The position numbers and the translations under genes are program-made. DNA of 6,676 nt, taken from NCBI GenBank assembly GCA_902796695.1, contig CADBQE010000030.1, forward strand, positions 1-6,676. Direction: 5' to 3'. Positions 1 through 5,493 of the stretch are shown piece after piece; within the stretch, counting starts at the first letter, position 1, and every line of letters starts with the position of its first letter. Source of the DNA: an uncultured Lachnospiraceae bacterium (GTDB lineage: Bacteria; Bacillota; Clostridia; Lachnospirales; Lachnospiraceae). The notes beneath the pieces are model-generated. The model was not told the origin of the DNA. It ran no database searches and saw nothing but the letters and a program-made list of their open reading frames with translations.

Positions 1-75
1 CCCGCGACCGAACCGCCTGCCACAGAGCCGCCGGCGACTGAACCTCCCGCCACCGAACCGCCTCAGACCGAGCCG
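1..75 (+). repeat. 15-bp tandem repeat encoding PATEP units
   Basis: Five consecutive 15-bp units (1-15, 16-30, 31-45, 46-60, 61-75) each encode PATEP, the last reading PQTEP. The units differ mostly at third codon positions, so the peptide is better conserved than the DNA. That suggests selection on the linker rather than very recent slippage. The array may extend upstream of the window. Confidence 0.85.
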
Positions 76-717
76 GAAGCCCCGGCTGTTCCGGACGCGC
101 TTGCGGCCCATTTAAGTGCCGCCGGCATGACCGCGGATCAGCTCATCGGCACGCAGCTGCTGGTCGTCAAGGGCTTGGAAAAGCCGCACTGCCTTGTCTA
201 TGCCTACGAGAAAACTGACGGGAAATGGCAGGAGAAGCCGCTCGGAAATCTGACCGAGATCCCCGGCATCATGGGCCGCGACGGCATGGCGCTCCACACC
301 CCGGAGAATGCCAAATTCACCCCCATCGGCTATTTCGGACTGGGCCCCGCCTACGGCGAGGCCGCCTGGGAGGACACCGCCCTCGAATACCATCAGATCC
401 AGAGCGAAGACTACTGGGTCCTGGACCCCGATTCCAAATACTACAACCGCCTGTACAAGACCCACTACGGCGACAAGGACTGGCGCTACGCGGAAGAAAT
501 GATCTCCCTGCTCCAGTATTACGCCCTGTGCATCTTCGTGCGGAAAAACGTGGACCCGATCATCTATAACGAAGGCAGCGCGATCTTCGTCCACATCGAC
601 CGCCTGGACAACTCCACCAGCGGCTGCATCGGCGTGGAACGCTGGGTCATGGAAGCCCTCTTCCGCTGGATGCGCGCCGACGCCTCCCCCCACATCCTGC
701 TCTACCCTGGCCAATAA
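1..717 (+). CDS. L,D-transpeptidase (YkuD family) with PATEP-repeat linker, 5' partial
   Basis: The frame is open from base 1 to the TAA at 715-717, so the gene begins before the window; the ATG at 127 is internal, not the start. The first 25 visible residues are five PATEP-type repeats, a flexible Pro/Thr/Glu linker typical of surface proteins. From about nt 130 a globular domain follows that resembles the YkuD/ErfK group (COG3786-like). It has GSAIFVH with His at 592-594, then STSGC with Cys at 625-627. These match the catalytic His and nucleophilic Cys of the variant in which the SHGC motif reads TAGC or TSGC. The family makes 3-3 cross-links in peptidoglycan or attaches proteins to it, outside the membrane; the exact substrate here is unknown. 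The signal peptide or anchor would lie in the missing N-terminal part. Downstream, three palindromic repeats may end its transcript. Confidence 0.8.
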   Translation, partial: PATEPPATEPPATEPPATEPPQTEPEAPAVPDALAAHLSAAGMTADQLIGTQLLVVKGLEKPHCLVYAYEKTDGKWQEKPLGNLTEIPGIMGRDGMALHTPENAKFTPIGYFGLGPAYGEAAWEDTALEYHQIQSEDYWVLDPDSKYYNRLYKTHYGDKDWRYAEEMISLLQYYALCIFVRKNVDPIIYNEGSAIFVHIDRLDNSTSGCIGVERWVMEALFRWMRADASPHILLYPGQ

Positions 718-721
718 AAAA

Positions 722-750
722 CGTGACAGGGGGACGGTTCCTTTGTCACG
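722..750 (+). repeat. 29-nt palindromic repeat, copy 1
   Basis: Arms CGTGACA (722-728) and TGTCACG (744-750) enclose a G-rich/T-rich core. On this strand the core also pairs if G-T wobbles are allowed, giving a 13-bp stem with a CGG loop at 735-737. It starts five bases after the stop codon of the transpeptidase gene and is flanked by AAAAAA and TTT, so it can act as a terminator. Similar sequences are, from memory, common in Clostridia; I cannot check that here. Confidence 0.85.
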
Positions 751-753
751 TTT

Positions 754-782
754 GATGACAGGGGGACGGTTCCTTTGTCACG
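754..782 (+). repeat. 29-nt palindromic repeat, copy 2
   Basis: This is a direct repeat of copy 1 with a 32-bp offset. The core from TGACA (756-760) through TGTCACG (776-782) is identical. The left outer bases are GA instead of CG, so the stem is slightly shorter. It is followed by TTTTT at 783-787, giving a terminator-like end on the + strand. Confidence 0.85.
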
Positions 783-800
783 TTTTTATGCGTTGTTTTC

Positions 801-828
801 GCGGGCCGATGGCACATCGGCCCCTACG
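801..828 (+). repeat. GC-rich palindrome of a second, unrelated repeat type
   Basis: GGGCCGAT (803-810) and ATCGGCCC (816-823) form a perfect 8-bp stem with a 5-nt GGCAC loop, followed by CTACG. It lies between copies 2 and 3 of the 29-nt repeat, in DNA with no credible gene. Its form is that of an intergenic REP-like element. There is only one copy in this window, so its status as a dispersed repeat is inferred. Confidence 0.55.
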
Positions 829-868
829 ATATTGCCTCTACACATCGCTCCATGACATCGCCCTCGGA

Positions 869-897
869 CGTGACAGGGGGACGGTTCCTTTGTCACG
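869..897 (+). repeat. 29-nt palindromic repeat, copy 3
   Basis: It is identical over all 29 bases to copy 1, in the same orientation, with TTTTT following at 898-902. It sits 36 bp beyond the 3' end of the minus-strand regulator gene, so the repeat cluster fills the convergent gap between that gene and the transpeptidase gene. Confidence 0.85.
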
Positions 898-933
898 TTT
901 TTCGATGCCGGAAAAACACCCGGGCAGGGACCG

Positions 934-1323
934 CTACGACAGCAGCCCCTGTTTTTCTTCGAATTGCTTAATGCAGTTTTTTACGGCGTCAAAGGTCTTG
1001 TCGCTGATGTAGTGCTCAATGCGGCAGGCGTCCTCGGTGGCGGTTTCTTCGTCCACGCCGAGGCTGATGAAGAGACGCGTTAACACTGTGTGACGCTCGT
1101 AGATGCGCTGCGCGCGCTCCCGGCCGGCTTCCGTAAGCTTCAGATAGCCGGATTCATCCGTGACCACCAGCCCTTCGTTTTTCAGCAGACTGATGGCGCG
1201 GCTGACCGAAGGCTTGGAATAGCCCATGTAGCTGCCGACATCGACGCCTCTGACCGCGGACGATTTTAAAGAGAGAACATATATCGTTTCCAGATACATT
1301 TCACCGGATTCCTGAATCACCAT
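934..1323 (-). CDS. DtxR/MntR-family metal-dependent transcriptional repressor
   Basis: A 129-aa protein with an N-terminal winged helix-turn-helix (recognition region about residues 36-51, wing about 56-66) and a C-terminal metal-binding and dimerisation helix bundle. Family members bind a divalent metal and then repress metal-uptake genes. The visible ligands are Met9, Cys100, Glu103 and His104 (motif DACRIEH), which line up with the primary site of DtxR (Met10, Cys102, Glu105, His106). The manganese sensor MntR has Asp and Glu at the Met and Cys positions. His78 matches DtxR His79, but the other two ancillary ligands appear to be Thr82 and Thr96. The SH3-like third domain of DtxR is absent, so the length is MntR-like. 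The start has AAGGAG at 1334-1339, ten bases upstream; the stop is TAG. It has its own promoter. No metal transporter is visible nearby, so the target genes are unknown. Confidence 0.88.
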   Translation of the reverse strand: MVIQESGEMYLETIYVLSLKSSAVRGVDVGSYMGYSKPSVSRAISLLKNEGLVVTDESGYLKLTEAGRERAQRIYERHTVLTRLFISLGVDEETATEDACRIEHYISDKTFDAVKNCIKQFEEKQGLLS

Positions 1324-1361
1324 AGGGGAGATGCTCCTTCCGCCTTTTTTTGTTAACTTTT

Positions 1362-1390
1362 ATAATACCACGGAACACAAAAGGTTTCAA
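1362..1390 (-). promoter_or_regulatory. Sigma-A promoter for the DtxR/MntR-type regulator
   Basis: On the minus strand TTGAAA (1390-1385) and TATTAT (1367-1362) are separated by exactly 17 bp. The -35 box begins seven bases past the CYTH stop codon, so the regulator can be transcribed separately from the gene upstream. A GTTAAC palindrome (1352-1357) lies about where transcription would start and could be an operator, but this is only a guess. Confidence 0.7.
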
Positions 1391-1396
1391 GTTCCT

Positions 1397-1837
1397 TTAC
1401 AGGCCGGCCAGGCACACGTTGCGGTAGTGCCTGTCGTACGTGACCTCTTCTCCGAACCACTCCGGTGGCGTAAAGGCCATCGCTTCTTCCACGGTGGGAA
1501 ATTCCACCTCCGCCATGACGAGGCCGCTATGCGTTCCTTCGAAAACGTCCAGCTCGACGGTATAGGGCGGCAGCGGGATGCGGTAGCGGGTTTTGATGAC
1601 CGGGATGCCGTCGATTTTTTCCGCCAGGTGGTCAAAGGCCTTTTCCGTGAGCGGGAGCTCGTATTCTTCATGAGCCAGCGTGCCCTTGCCTTTCACGGTC
1701 AGAATGAGGGCGTCTCCCATCCGGCGGATGCGGATCGTGGGGCCGGCGCACAGGTAGGCCTGCCAGATATGGTCGTGCGGATAGGACTCCAGGTCGTCCG
1801 GCATCACAGAGACCAGAAATTTTCTTTCGATTTCCAT
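1397..1837 (-). CDS. CYTH-domain protein (probable inorganic triphosphatase)
   Basis: A 146-aa single-domain protein. It opens with the diagnostic ExExK signature (Glu2, Glu4, Lys6 in MEIERKFLV). The charged strands of the CYTH triphosphate tunnel follow in order: TIRIRR (34-39), LTVKGKG (46-52), EEYELPL (57-63), RYRIP (84-88), ELDVFEG (95-101), AEVEF (109-113). It ends with a Tyr-Asp-Arg motif near residue 134. CYTH enzymes are cytoplasmic and hydrolyse or act on triphosphates with Mg or Mn; small bacterial members mostly cleave inorganic triphosphate. The exact substrate cannot be read from sequence. The start is supported by GGAGG (1847-1851) nine bases upstream. It is divergent from nth across 87 bp and followed by the regulator gene on the same strand. 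Confidence 0.85.
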   Translation of the reverse strand: MEIERKFLVSVMPDDLESYPHDHIWQAYLCAGPTIRIRRMGDALILTVKGKGTLAHEEYELPLTEKAFDHLAEKIDGIPVIKTRYRIPLPPYTVELDVFEGTHSGLVMAEVEFPTVEEAMAFTPPEWFGEEVTYDRHYRNVCLAGL

Positions 1838-1875
1838 GGCGGTCAGCCTCCGTATGTGATAAAATAACCGAATAT

Positions 1876-1898
1876 GCGGATAGAATTATATCATCCGC
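1876..1898. promoter_or_regulatory. Possible operator: inverted repeat over the CYTH -10 box
   Basis: GCGGAT (1876-1881) and ATCCGC (1893-1898) form an inverted repeat with an 11-bp centre containing the minus-strand TATAAT. A repressor binding here would block the CYTH promoter and perhaps nth. The arms are only 6 bp, so chance is possible. Confidence 0.3.
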
Positions 1899-1913
1899 GC
1901 AGAATACAGTCAA
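1885..1913 (-). promoter_or_regulatory. Strong sigma-A promoter for the CYTH gene
   Basis: On the minus strand TTGACT (1913-1908) and a perfect TATAAT (1890-1885) are spaced by exactly 17 bp. This leaves a leader of about 40 bases before the ATG at 1837. The -35 box overlaps the ribosome binding region of nth on the other strand. No comparable + strand promoter for nth is evident. Confidence 0.8.
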
Positions 1914-1924
1914 GGAAGGACGCC

Positions 1925-2599
1925 ATGACGGAACAGGAAAGGATCGCCCGGATCCTGAAAAAGCTGGACGATGTCTACGGGACTGACTCCAAAACCTATC
2001 TGGAATATGACAATGCCTAGCAGCTGCTGGTCGCCACCATCCTGAGCGCCCAGTGCACGGACGCACGCGTCAATCTGGTGACGCGGGACCTTTTCCGCAA
2101 ATACGACAGCCTGGAAAAGCTGGCCGCAGCCCGGCAGGAGGAACTGGAGCGGGATATCTTTTCCACGGGCTTCTATCACCATAAAGCGAAGAATATCATC
2201 GCCTGCGCAAAGGCGCTGCTGGAGCGCCACGGCGGGGAAGTTCCCTCGGATATCGAAAGCCTGACGGCGCTGCCCGGGGTGGGACGCAAAACCGCCAATG
2301 TGGTGCGCGGCAACGTCTATGGGATCCCGAGCGTCGTGGTGGATACGCATGTGGGCCGCATCGCGCGCCGCCTGGGCTTAAGCACGAACGACGATCCGGT
2401 CAAAGTGGAATTCGACCTGATGGAAAAGATTCCGGAGGATCACTGGATCCTGATCAATCTGGACCTGATCGCCCTGGGCCGAAGCCTGTGCCGCTCGCAG
2501 CGCCCGGACTGCGAAGCCTGCTTCCTGAAGGAAGAGTGCCCCTCCCGCGGAAAAGCGTCCGGTTCCGGCAAAAAACAGTTGGCAGGCGCCGGAAAATAG
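1925..2599 (+). pseudogene. nth: Endonuclease III (Nth), interrupted by an in-frame TAG at codon 32
   Basis: From ATG 1925 the frame reads as a full-length Nth (224 codons) except for TAG at 2018-2020, just before QLLVATILSAQCTD, the family's conserved N-terminal helix. All downstream hallmarks are present: the helix-hairpin-helix LPGVGRKTAN with catalytic Lys122, catalytic Asp140 in VVVDTH, and the [4Fe-4S] cysteines 189, 196, 199 and 205 with C-x6-C-x2-C-x5-C spacing. Nth is a DNA glycosylase/AP lyase for oxidised pyrimidines in base excision repair. The ribosome binding site is AGGAAGG at 1913-1919. A restart at GTG 2078 would yield 173 aa lacking the first helices and is unlikely to be active. 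There is no frameshift, so the lesion is recent, a sequencing error, or read through. The true stop is also TAG, as is that of the regulator gene, which argues against recoding. Confidence 0.85.
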
Positions 2600-2607
2600 A
2601 GTATACT
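2579..2607 (+). promoter_or_regulatory. Promoter inside the 3' end of nth, driving the small ORF and trmL
   Basis: TTGGCA (2579-2584) and TATACT (2602-2607) are spaced by exactly 17 bp; the nth stop codon lies inside the spacer. It gives the downstream genes transcription independent of the interrupted nth. Confidence 0.65.
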
Positions 2608-2647
2608 GCAGAAGTTCATCCCTCAATCAGAAAGGAACAAAGCAAAG

Positions 2648-2776
2648 ATGTTTGATTTTTCCAATAAAAAACAGAAGAAGGTCTTCATCCGGGTCATGGT
2701 CATCATTCTGATCCTGGCCATGGTGGTCCCGACGGCCTACGCCCTGATCGCGTCCCTGCTGGGACAGGCCGGCTGA
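2648..2776 (+). CDS. Small single-pass membrane protein, 42 aa, unknown function
   Basis: ATG 2648 to TGA 2774-2776. The N-terminus is short and basic (MFDFSNKKQKK) and is followed by one hydrophobic segment at about residues 12-38, then a short tail. The charge pattern predicts the N-terminus inside. AAAGGA (2631-2636) lies eleven bases before the start, slightly far but acceptable. A promoter with a 17-bp spacer stands directly upstream, and the trmL start follows 11 bp after the stop, so the two are probably cotranscribed and perhaps translationally coupled. Small proteins of this form are common in Clostridia, but I do not recognise a named family. Evidence for coding is the promoter, ribosome binding site, membrane pattern and close spacing. 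Confidence 0.65.
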   Translation: MFDFSNKKQKKVFIRVMVIILILAMVVPTAYALIASLLGQAG

Positions 2777-2787
2777 CGGGCGCGGCC

Positions 2788-3288
2788 ATGCCGTTCCATA
2801 TCGTGCTGCTGGAGCCGGAGATCCCGGCCAATACCGGCAATATCGGCCGCAGCTGCGTGGCCACGGGCAGCAGCCTGCATCTGATAAGACCGCTGGGCTT
2901 TTCCCTGGACGAAAAGCACCTGCGGCGGGCCGGCCTGGATTACTGGAAGGATCTGGACTGCACTGTCTATGATGATTTCGCGGATTTCCTGCGGAAAAAT
3001 CCCGGAGCCCGGCTTTTCTTCCTCACCACCAAGGCGCGCCGTGCCTATACGGAAGCGGCTTTCGCACCGGACGATTACCTGGTTTTCGGCAAAGAAAGCG
3101 CGGGGATCCCCGAAGAGATCCTGGTGGAGCATGAAGAGCAGTGTCTGCGCATTCCCATGGTGGCGGACAACCGCTCGCTGAACCTGTCCAATTCCGTGGC
3201 CGTCGTCCTGTATGAGGCGCTGCGCCAGCAGGGGTTCGCCGGGCTGGAGACCCGCGGGGAGCTGCATCGTCTGCACTGGAAGGAATGA
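2788..3288 (+). CDS. trmL: tRNA (cytidine(34)-2'-O)-methyltransferase TrmL
   Basis: A 166-aa SPOUT-class methyltransferase (YibK/CspR type), close to the 157 aa of E. coli TrmL. The three family motifs are present in order: NTGNIGR (residues 15-21), FGKESAGIPEE (100-110), and RIPMVADNRSLNLSNSVAVV (121-140), which forms the trefoil knot that binds S-adenosylmethionine. The enzyme 2'-O-methylates the wobble nucleotide (position 34) of certain leucine tRNAs in the cytoplasm. The ribosome binding site is poor (only GACGGGCG upstream), so translation probably depends on ribosomes ending the 42-aa gene 11 bp before. The stop is TGA. Confidence 0.93.
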   Translation: MPFHIVLLEPEIPANTGNIGRSCVATGSSLHLIRPLGFSLDEKHLRRAGLDYWKDLDCTVYDDFADFLRKNPGARLFFLTTKARRAYTEAAFAPDDYLVFGKESAGIPEEILVEHEEQCLRIPMVADNRSLNLSNSVAVVLYEALRQQGFAGLETRGELHRLHWKE

Positions 3289-3341
3289 GACCCTGCGGAA
3301 GGACAGAGATCCGGCGTCCCGGGACTGCAAAAATCGGGGAT

Positions 3342-3355
3342 TATTTCGTGAAATA
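3342..3355. promoter_or_regulatory. Perfect dyad just upstream of a promoter, possible operator
   Basis: TATTTC (3342-3347) and GAAATA (3350-3355) form a perfect 6+2+6 dyad ending two bases before the -35 box at 3358. An outer pair, AAAAATC (3329-3335) with GATTTTT (3360-3366), encloses it and overlaps the -35 box. The position suits a transcription factor, but the site matches no box I can name. Confidence 0.35.
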
Positions 3356-3357
3356 TC

Positions 3358-3386
3358 TTGATTTTTCAGACGGGTTCGGGTAAAAT
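3358..3386 (+). promoter_or_regulatory. Sigma-A promoter for the 126-aa membrane protein, probably also proS
   Basis: TTGATT (3358-3363) and TAAAAT (3381-3386) are separated by exactly 17 bp. It lies about 50 bases before the ATG at 3436, which argues against any start further upstream in the same frame. No separate good promoter is seen before proS, so proS may be read from here. Confidence 0.65.
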
Positions 3387-3435
3387 AATCTGGCGTCCTC
3401 AGAAGGACGCTGAAAGTGAAGGAGGATGGCAGGCA

Positions 3436-3816
3436 ATGAGCCAGGAAAAAGTCGACAAGTACAAAGAGTTTAAGAAAAACCGCAAGGAAAACATAGAAAA
3501 AGAAAAACGCCAGCAGAAGCGCACGTCCCTGATCTGGAAGATCGTGGCCTGTGTTCTGGCGCTGGGCGTCGTTGCGGCGCTGGGCATCACTATTTACAAC
3601 GGCATTCAGAGAAGCCGCCAGGCGGCCCCGCAGTATGACCGCGAAGGCCTCATCGTACAGGATGTCGCCGGCATCTACGCCACCACCACGGCCGAACCGG
3701 AAACCACGGAAGCCCCCGAAAGCACCCCTGTCGGAGAAACCATGGTGCCTTCCCCTACGCTTGAGCCCGTTCCGGAAACCACCGCTGTGGCGCCGGAAAC
3801 CACAAAAGCTCCGTGA
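3436..3816 (+). CDS. Single-pass membrane protein with basic coil and Thr/Glu/Pro-rich tail
   Basis: A 126-aa protein of unknown function. Residues 1-31 are highly charged and rich in Lys, Glu and Arg, probably a cytoplasmic helix. Residues 32-55 form a transmembrane helix. Residues 84-126 are low-complexity Thr/Glu/Pro with recurring PETT, an extended tail expected outside the cell. It has no catalytic motif and no lipobox. GGAGG (3421-3425) lies ten bases before ATG 3436; the frame is open further upstream, but that stretch contains the promoter. I recall proteins with a similar basic N-terminus plus one membrane helix in Clostridia, unnamed. Its tail resembles in composition the PATEP linker of the transpeptidase, which fits a cell-envelope role, but this is inference. 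Confidence 0.75.
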   Translation: MSQEKVDKYKEFKKNRKENIEKEKRQQKRTSLIWKIVACVLALGVVAALGITIYNGIQRSRQAAPQYDREGLIVQDVAGIYATTTAEPETTEAPESTPVGETMVPSPTLEPVPETTAVAPETTKAP

Positions 3817-3844
3817 GGATCATAAGTTCCAGACTTGTTTCTTA

Positions 3845-3865
3845 AGGGCGGCCTCCGGTCGCCCT
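3845..3865 (+). other. GC-rich hairpin in the proS leader
   Basis: Bases 3845-3853 pair with 3857-3865 (one G-T pair) around a TCC loop, giving a 9-bp GC-rich stem. No T-run follows, so it is not a classical terminator; it ends seven bases before the AAAAGGAG of proS. It could stabilise the message or cause partial termination. The leader is far too short for a T-box. Confidence 0.4.
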
Positions 3866-3889
3866 CTGTAATAAAAGGAGATTATTCAT

Positions 3890-5329
3890 ATGGCAGACAA
3901 GAAGAAATTAGTAGAAGCCATTACCTCCCGGGAGGAAGACTTTGCCAAGTGGTATACCGATGTGGTGACCAAGGCCGAACTGGTGGCGTATTCCACCATC
4001 AAAGGCTGCACCATCTTAAAGCCCGCCGGGTACGCCATCTGGGAAAATATCATGCATGAACTGGACGCCCGCTTTAAGGCCACCGGCGTGGAAAACGTAG
4101 CCATGCCGCTGTTCATTCCGGAAAGTCTGCTGCAGAAGGAAAAGGACCACGTGGAAGGCTTCGCGCCGGAAGTCGCCTGGGTCACCCAGGGCGGCGGCGA
4201 AACGCTGCCGGAGCGCCTGTGCGTGCGCCCTACGTCCGAGACGCTGTTCTGCGAATTATATAAGGATATTGTGGAATCCTACCGCGACCTGCCCAAGTGC
4301 TACAATCAGTGGTGCTCGGTCGTCCGCTGGGAGAAGACCACCCGTCCGTTCCTGCGCACCACCGAATTCTGGTGGCAGGAAGGCCACACCGCCCATGCCA
4401 CGGAGGAAGAGGCCGAAGCCCGCACCGTCCAGATGCTGAATATCTATGCGGATTTCTGCGAACAGGTGCTGGCCATCCCCGTCATCAAAGGCCAGAAGAC
4501 GGACAAGGAAAAATTCGCCGGCGCAAACTCCACCTACACCATCGAAGCCATGATGCATGACGGCAAAGCCCTGCAGTCCGGCACCAGCCACAACTTCGGC
4601 GACGGCTTTGCCCGCGCCTTCGGCATCCAGTTCTCGGACAAGGACAATACCCTGCAGTATGTGCATCAGACCTCCTGGGGCATGAGCACCCGCATCATCG
4701 GCGCGCTGATCATGGTTCACGGCGATGACTCCGGTCTGGTCCTGCCGCCGCATATTGCGCCGACCCAGGTCATGATCATCCCCATCGCGCAGCACAAGCC
4801 CGGCGTTCTGGAAAAAGCCGCGGAACTGAAAGAGGCCTTAAGCGCCGCCGGCCTGCGCGTCAAAGTGGACGAAAGCGACAAGAACCCCGGCTGGAAGTTC
4901 AGCGAGCAGGAAATGCGCGGCATCCCGCTGCGGGTAGAGATCGGGCCGAAGGATATCGAGGCCGGCCAGGCCGTCATCGTTCGCCGCGACAACCGCGAAA
5001 AGCAGATCGTGGCGCTTGCCGATCTGGCGGACGCCGCGAAGGCCGCGCTGGAACAGGAACAGGCGGACATGCTGGAACGCGCCCGCGCCTTCCTGGAGAG
5101 CCATATCTACGAAGCGACGACCTATGACGAGTTCAAGGACACCATCGCGAACAAGCCCGGCTTTGTCAAAGCGGAGTGGTGCGGCGAACTGGACTGCGAA
5201 CTGAAGATCAAAGAAGATACCACCGCCACCGCGCGCTGCATGCCCTTCGCGCAGGAGCATATCGCGGACACCTGCGTCTGCTGCGGCCGCCCGGCTAAGA
5301 AGATGGTGATCTGGGGCAAAGCCTATTGA
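3890..5329 (+). CDS. proS: Prolyl-tRNA synthetase, short archaeal/eukaryotic-like type
   Basis: A 479-aa class II synthetase that charges tRNA-Pro with proline using ATP in the cytoplasm. Class II motif 1 lies around residues 66-80, motif 2 around 145-170 (RWEKTTRPFLRTTEFWWQEG), and motif 3 around 264-290 (GMSTRIIGALIMVHGDDSG). A proline/tRNA-binding TxE loop is at 115-117 (TSE). An anticodon-binding domain spans roughly 292-400. The C-terminal zinc-binding domain has Cys431, Cys436, Cys462 and Cys465, and the protein ends in Tyr479, the terminal tyrosine typical of this type. There is no editing insertion between motifs 2 and 3, unlike the long bacterial form of about 570 aa. The start has AAAAGGAG (3873-3880) nine bases upstream. 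Arginine is almost always CGC (18 of 21), as expected for a highly expressed gene. Confidence 0.96.
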   Translation: MADKKKLVEAITSREEDFAKWYTDVVTKAELVAYSTIKGCTILKPAGYAIWENIMHELDARFKATGVENVAMPLFIPESLLQKEKDHVEGFAPEVAWVTQGGGETLPERLCVRPTSETLFCELYKDIVESYRDLPKCYNQWCSVVRWEKTTRPFLRTTEFWWQEGHTAHATEEEAEARTVQMLNIYADFCEQVLAIPVIKGQKTDKEKFAGANSTYTIEAMMHDGKALQSGTSHNFGDGFARAFGIQFSDKDNTLQYVHQTSWGMSTRIIGALIMVHGDDSGLVLPPHIAPTQVMIIPIAQHKPGVLEKAAELKEALSAAGLRVKVDESDKNPGWKFSEQEMRGIPLRVEIGPKDIEAGQAVIVRRDNREKQIVALADLADAAKAALEQEQADMLERARAFLESHIYEATTYDEFKDTIANKPGFVKAEWCGELDCELKIKEDTTATARCMPFAQEHIADTCVCCGRPAKKMVIWGKAY

Positions 5330-5363
5330 TCCGGCCATTCATCAAATTTTCATAAAATTTCCC

Positions 5364-5396
5364 GAAAAGTTTTATGCCCATCGCATAAAACTTTTC
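5364..5396 (+). terminator. proS terminator, with an alternative hairpin
   Basis: Bases 5364-5376 and 5384-5396 form a perfect 13-bp stem with a 7-nt loop, followed by CTTTTAT. The stem is A/T rich, so it is weaker than usual. The 5' arm can instead pair with the stretch 5351-5360, giving a competing hairpin. Confidence 0.55.
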
Positions 5397-5493
5397 CTTT
5401 TATCGGCTACCATATAACCAGACAGTAAGTTTTTTCATAATTGCAGTTGCCGCTACCGGGCAACACCCCTCCTTCTTCATTATATCTTCACCC

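Noticed and set aside
112..714. Minus-strand open frame of 200 codons opposite the transpeptidase gene
   Set aside because: The + strand frame carries the YkuD motifs and its catalytic His and Cys; the opposite frame is low-complexity, rich in Val, Gly and Asp, as expected of an antisense shadow in GC-rich DNA.
722..897. CRISPR array
   Set aside because: Only three palindromic copies, with spacings of 3 and 86 bases and no regular spacers; an inverted fourth copy lies far away.
743..1012. + strand frame of 89 codons through the repeat cluster
   Set aside because: It reads across two repeat copies and a palindrome, ends inside the regulator gene on the other strand, and has no ribosome binding site.
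1910..2350. Minus-strand frame opposite nth
   Set aside because: nth hallmarks are clear on the + strand; the antisense frame matches no family and overlaps the CYTH promoter.
2078..2599. A shorter functional glycosylase starting at GTG 2078
   Set aside because: It would lack the LLVATILSAQ helix and the rest of the N-terminal fold, and no convincing ribosome binding site precedes the GTG, so it is better seen as part of an interrupted nth.
3817..3889. T-box riboswitch before proS
   Set aside because: The leader is only about 73 bases from the previous stop and shows no T-box consensus or terminator with a T-run.
4256..5338. Long minus-strand frames opposite proS
   Set aside because: They are shadows of a highly conserved, strongly codon-biased + strand gene.
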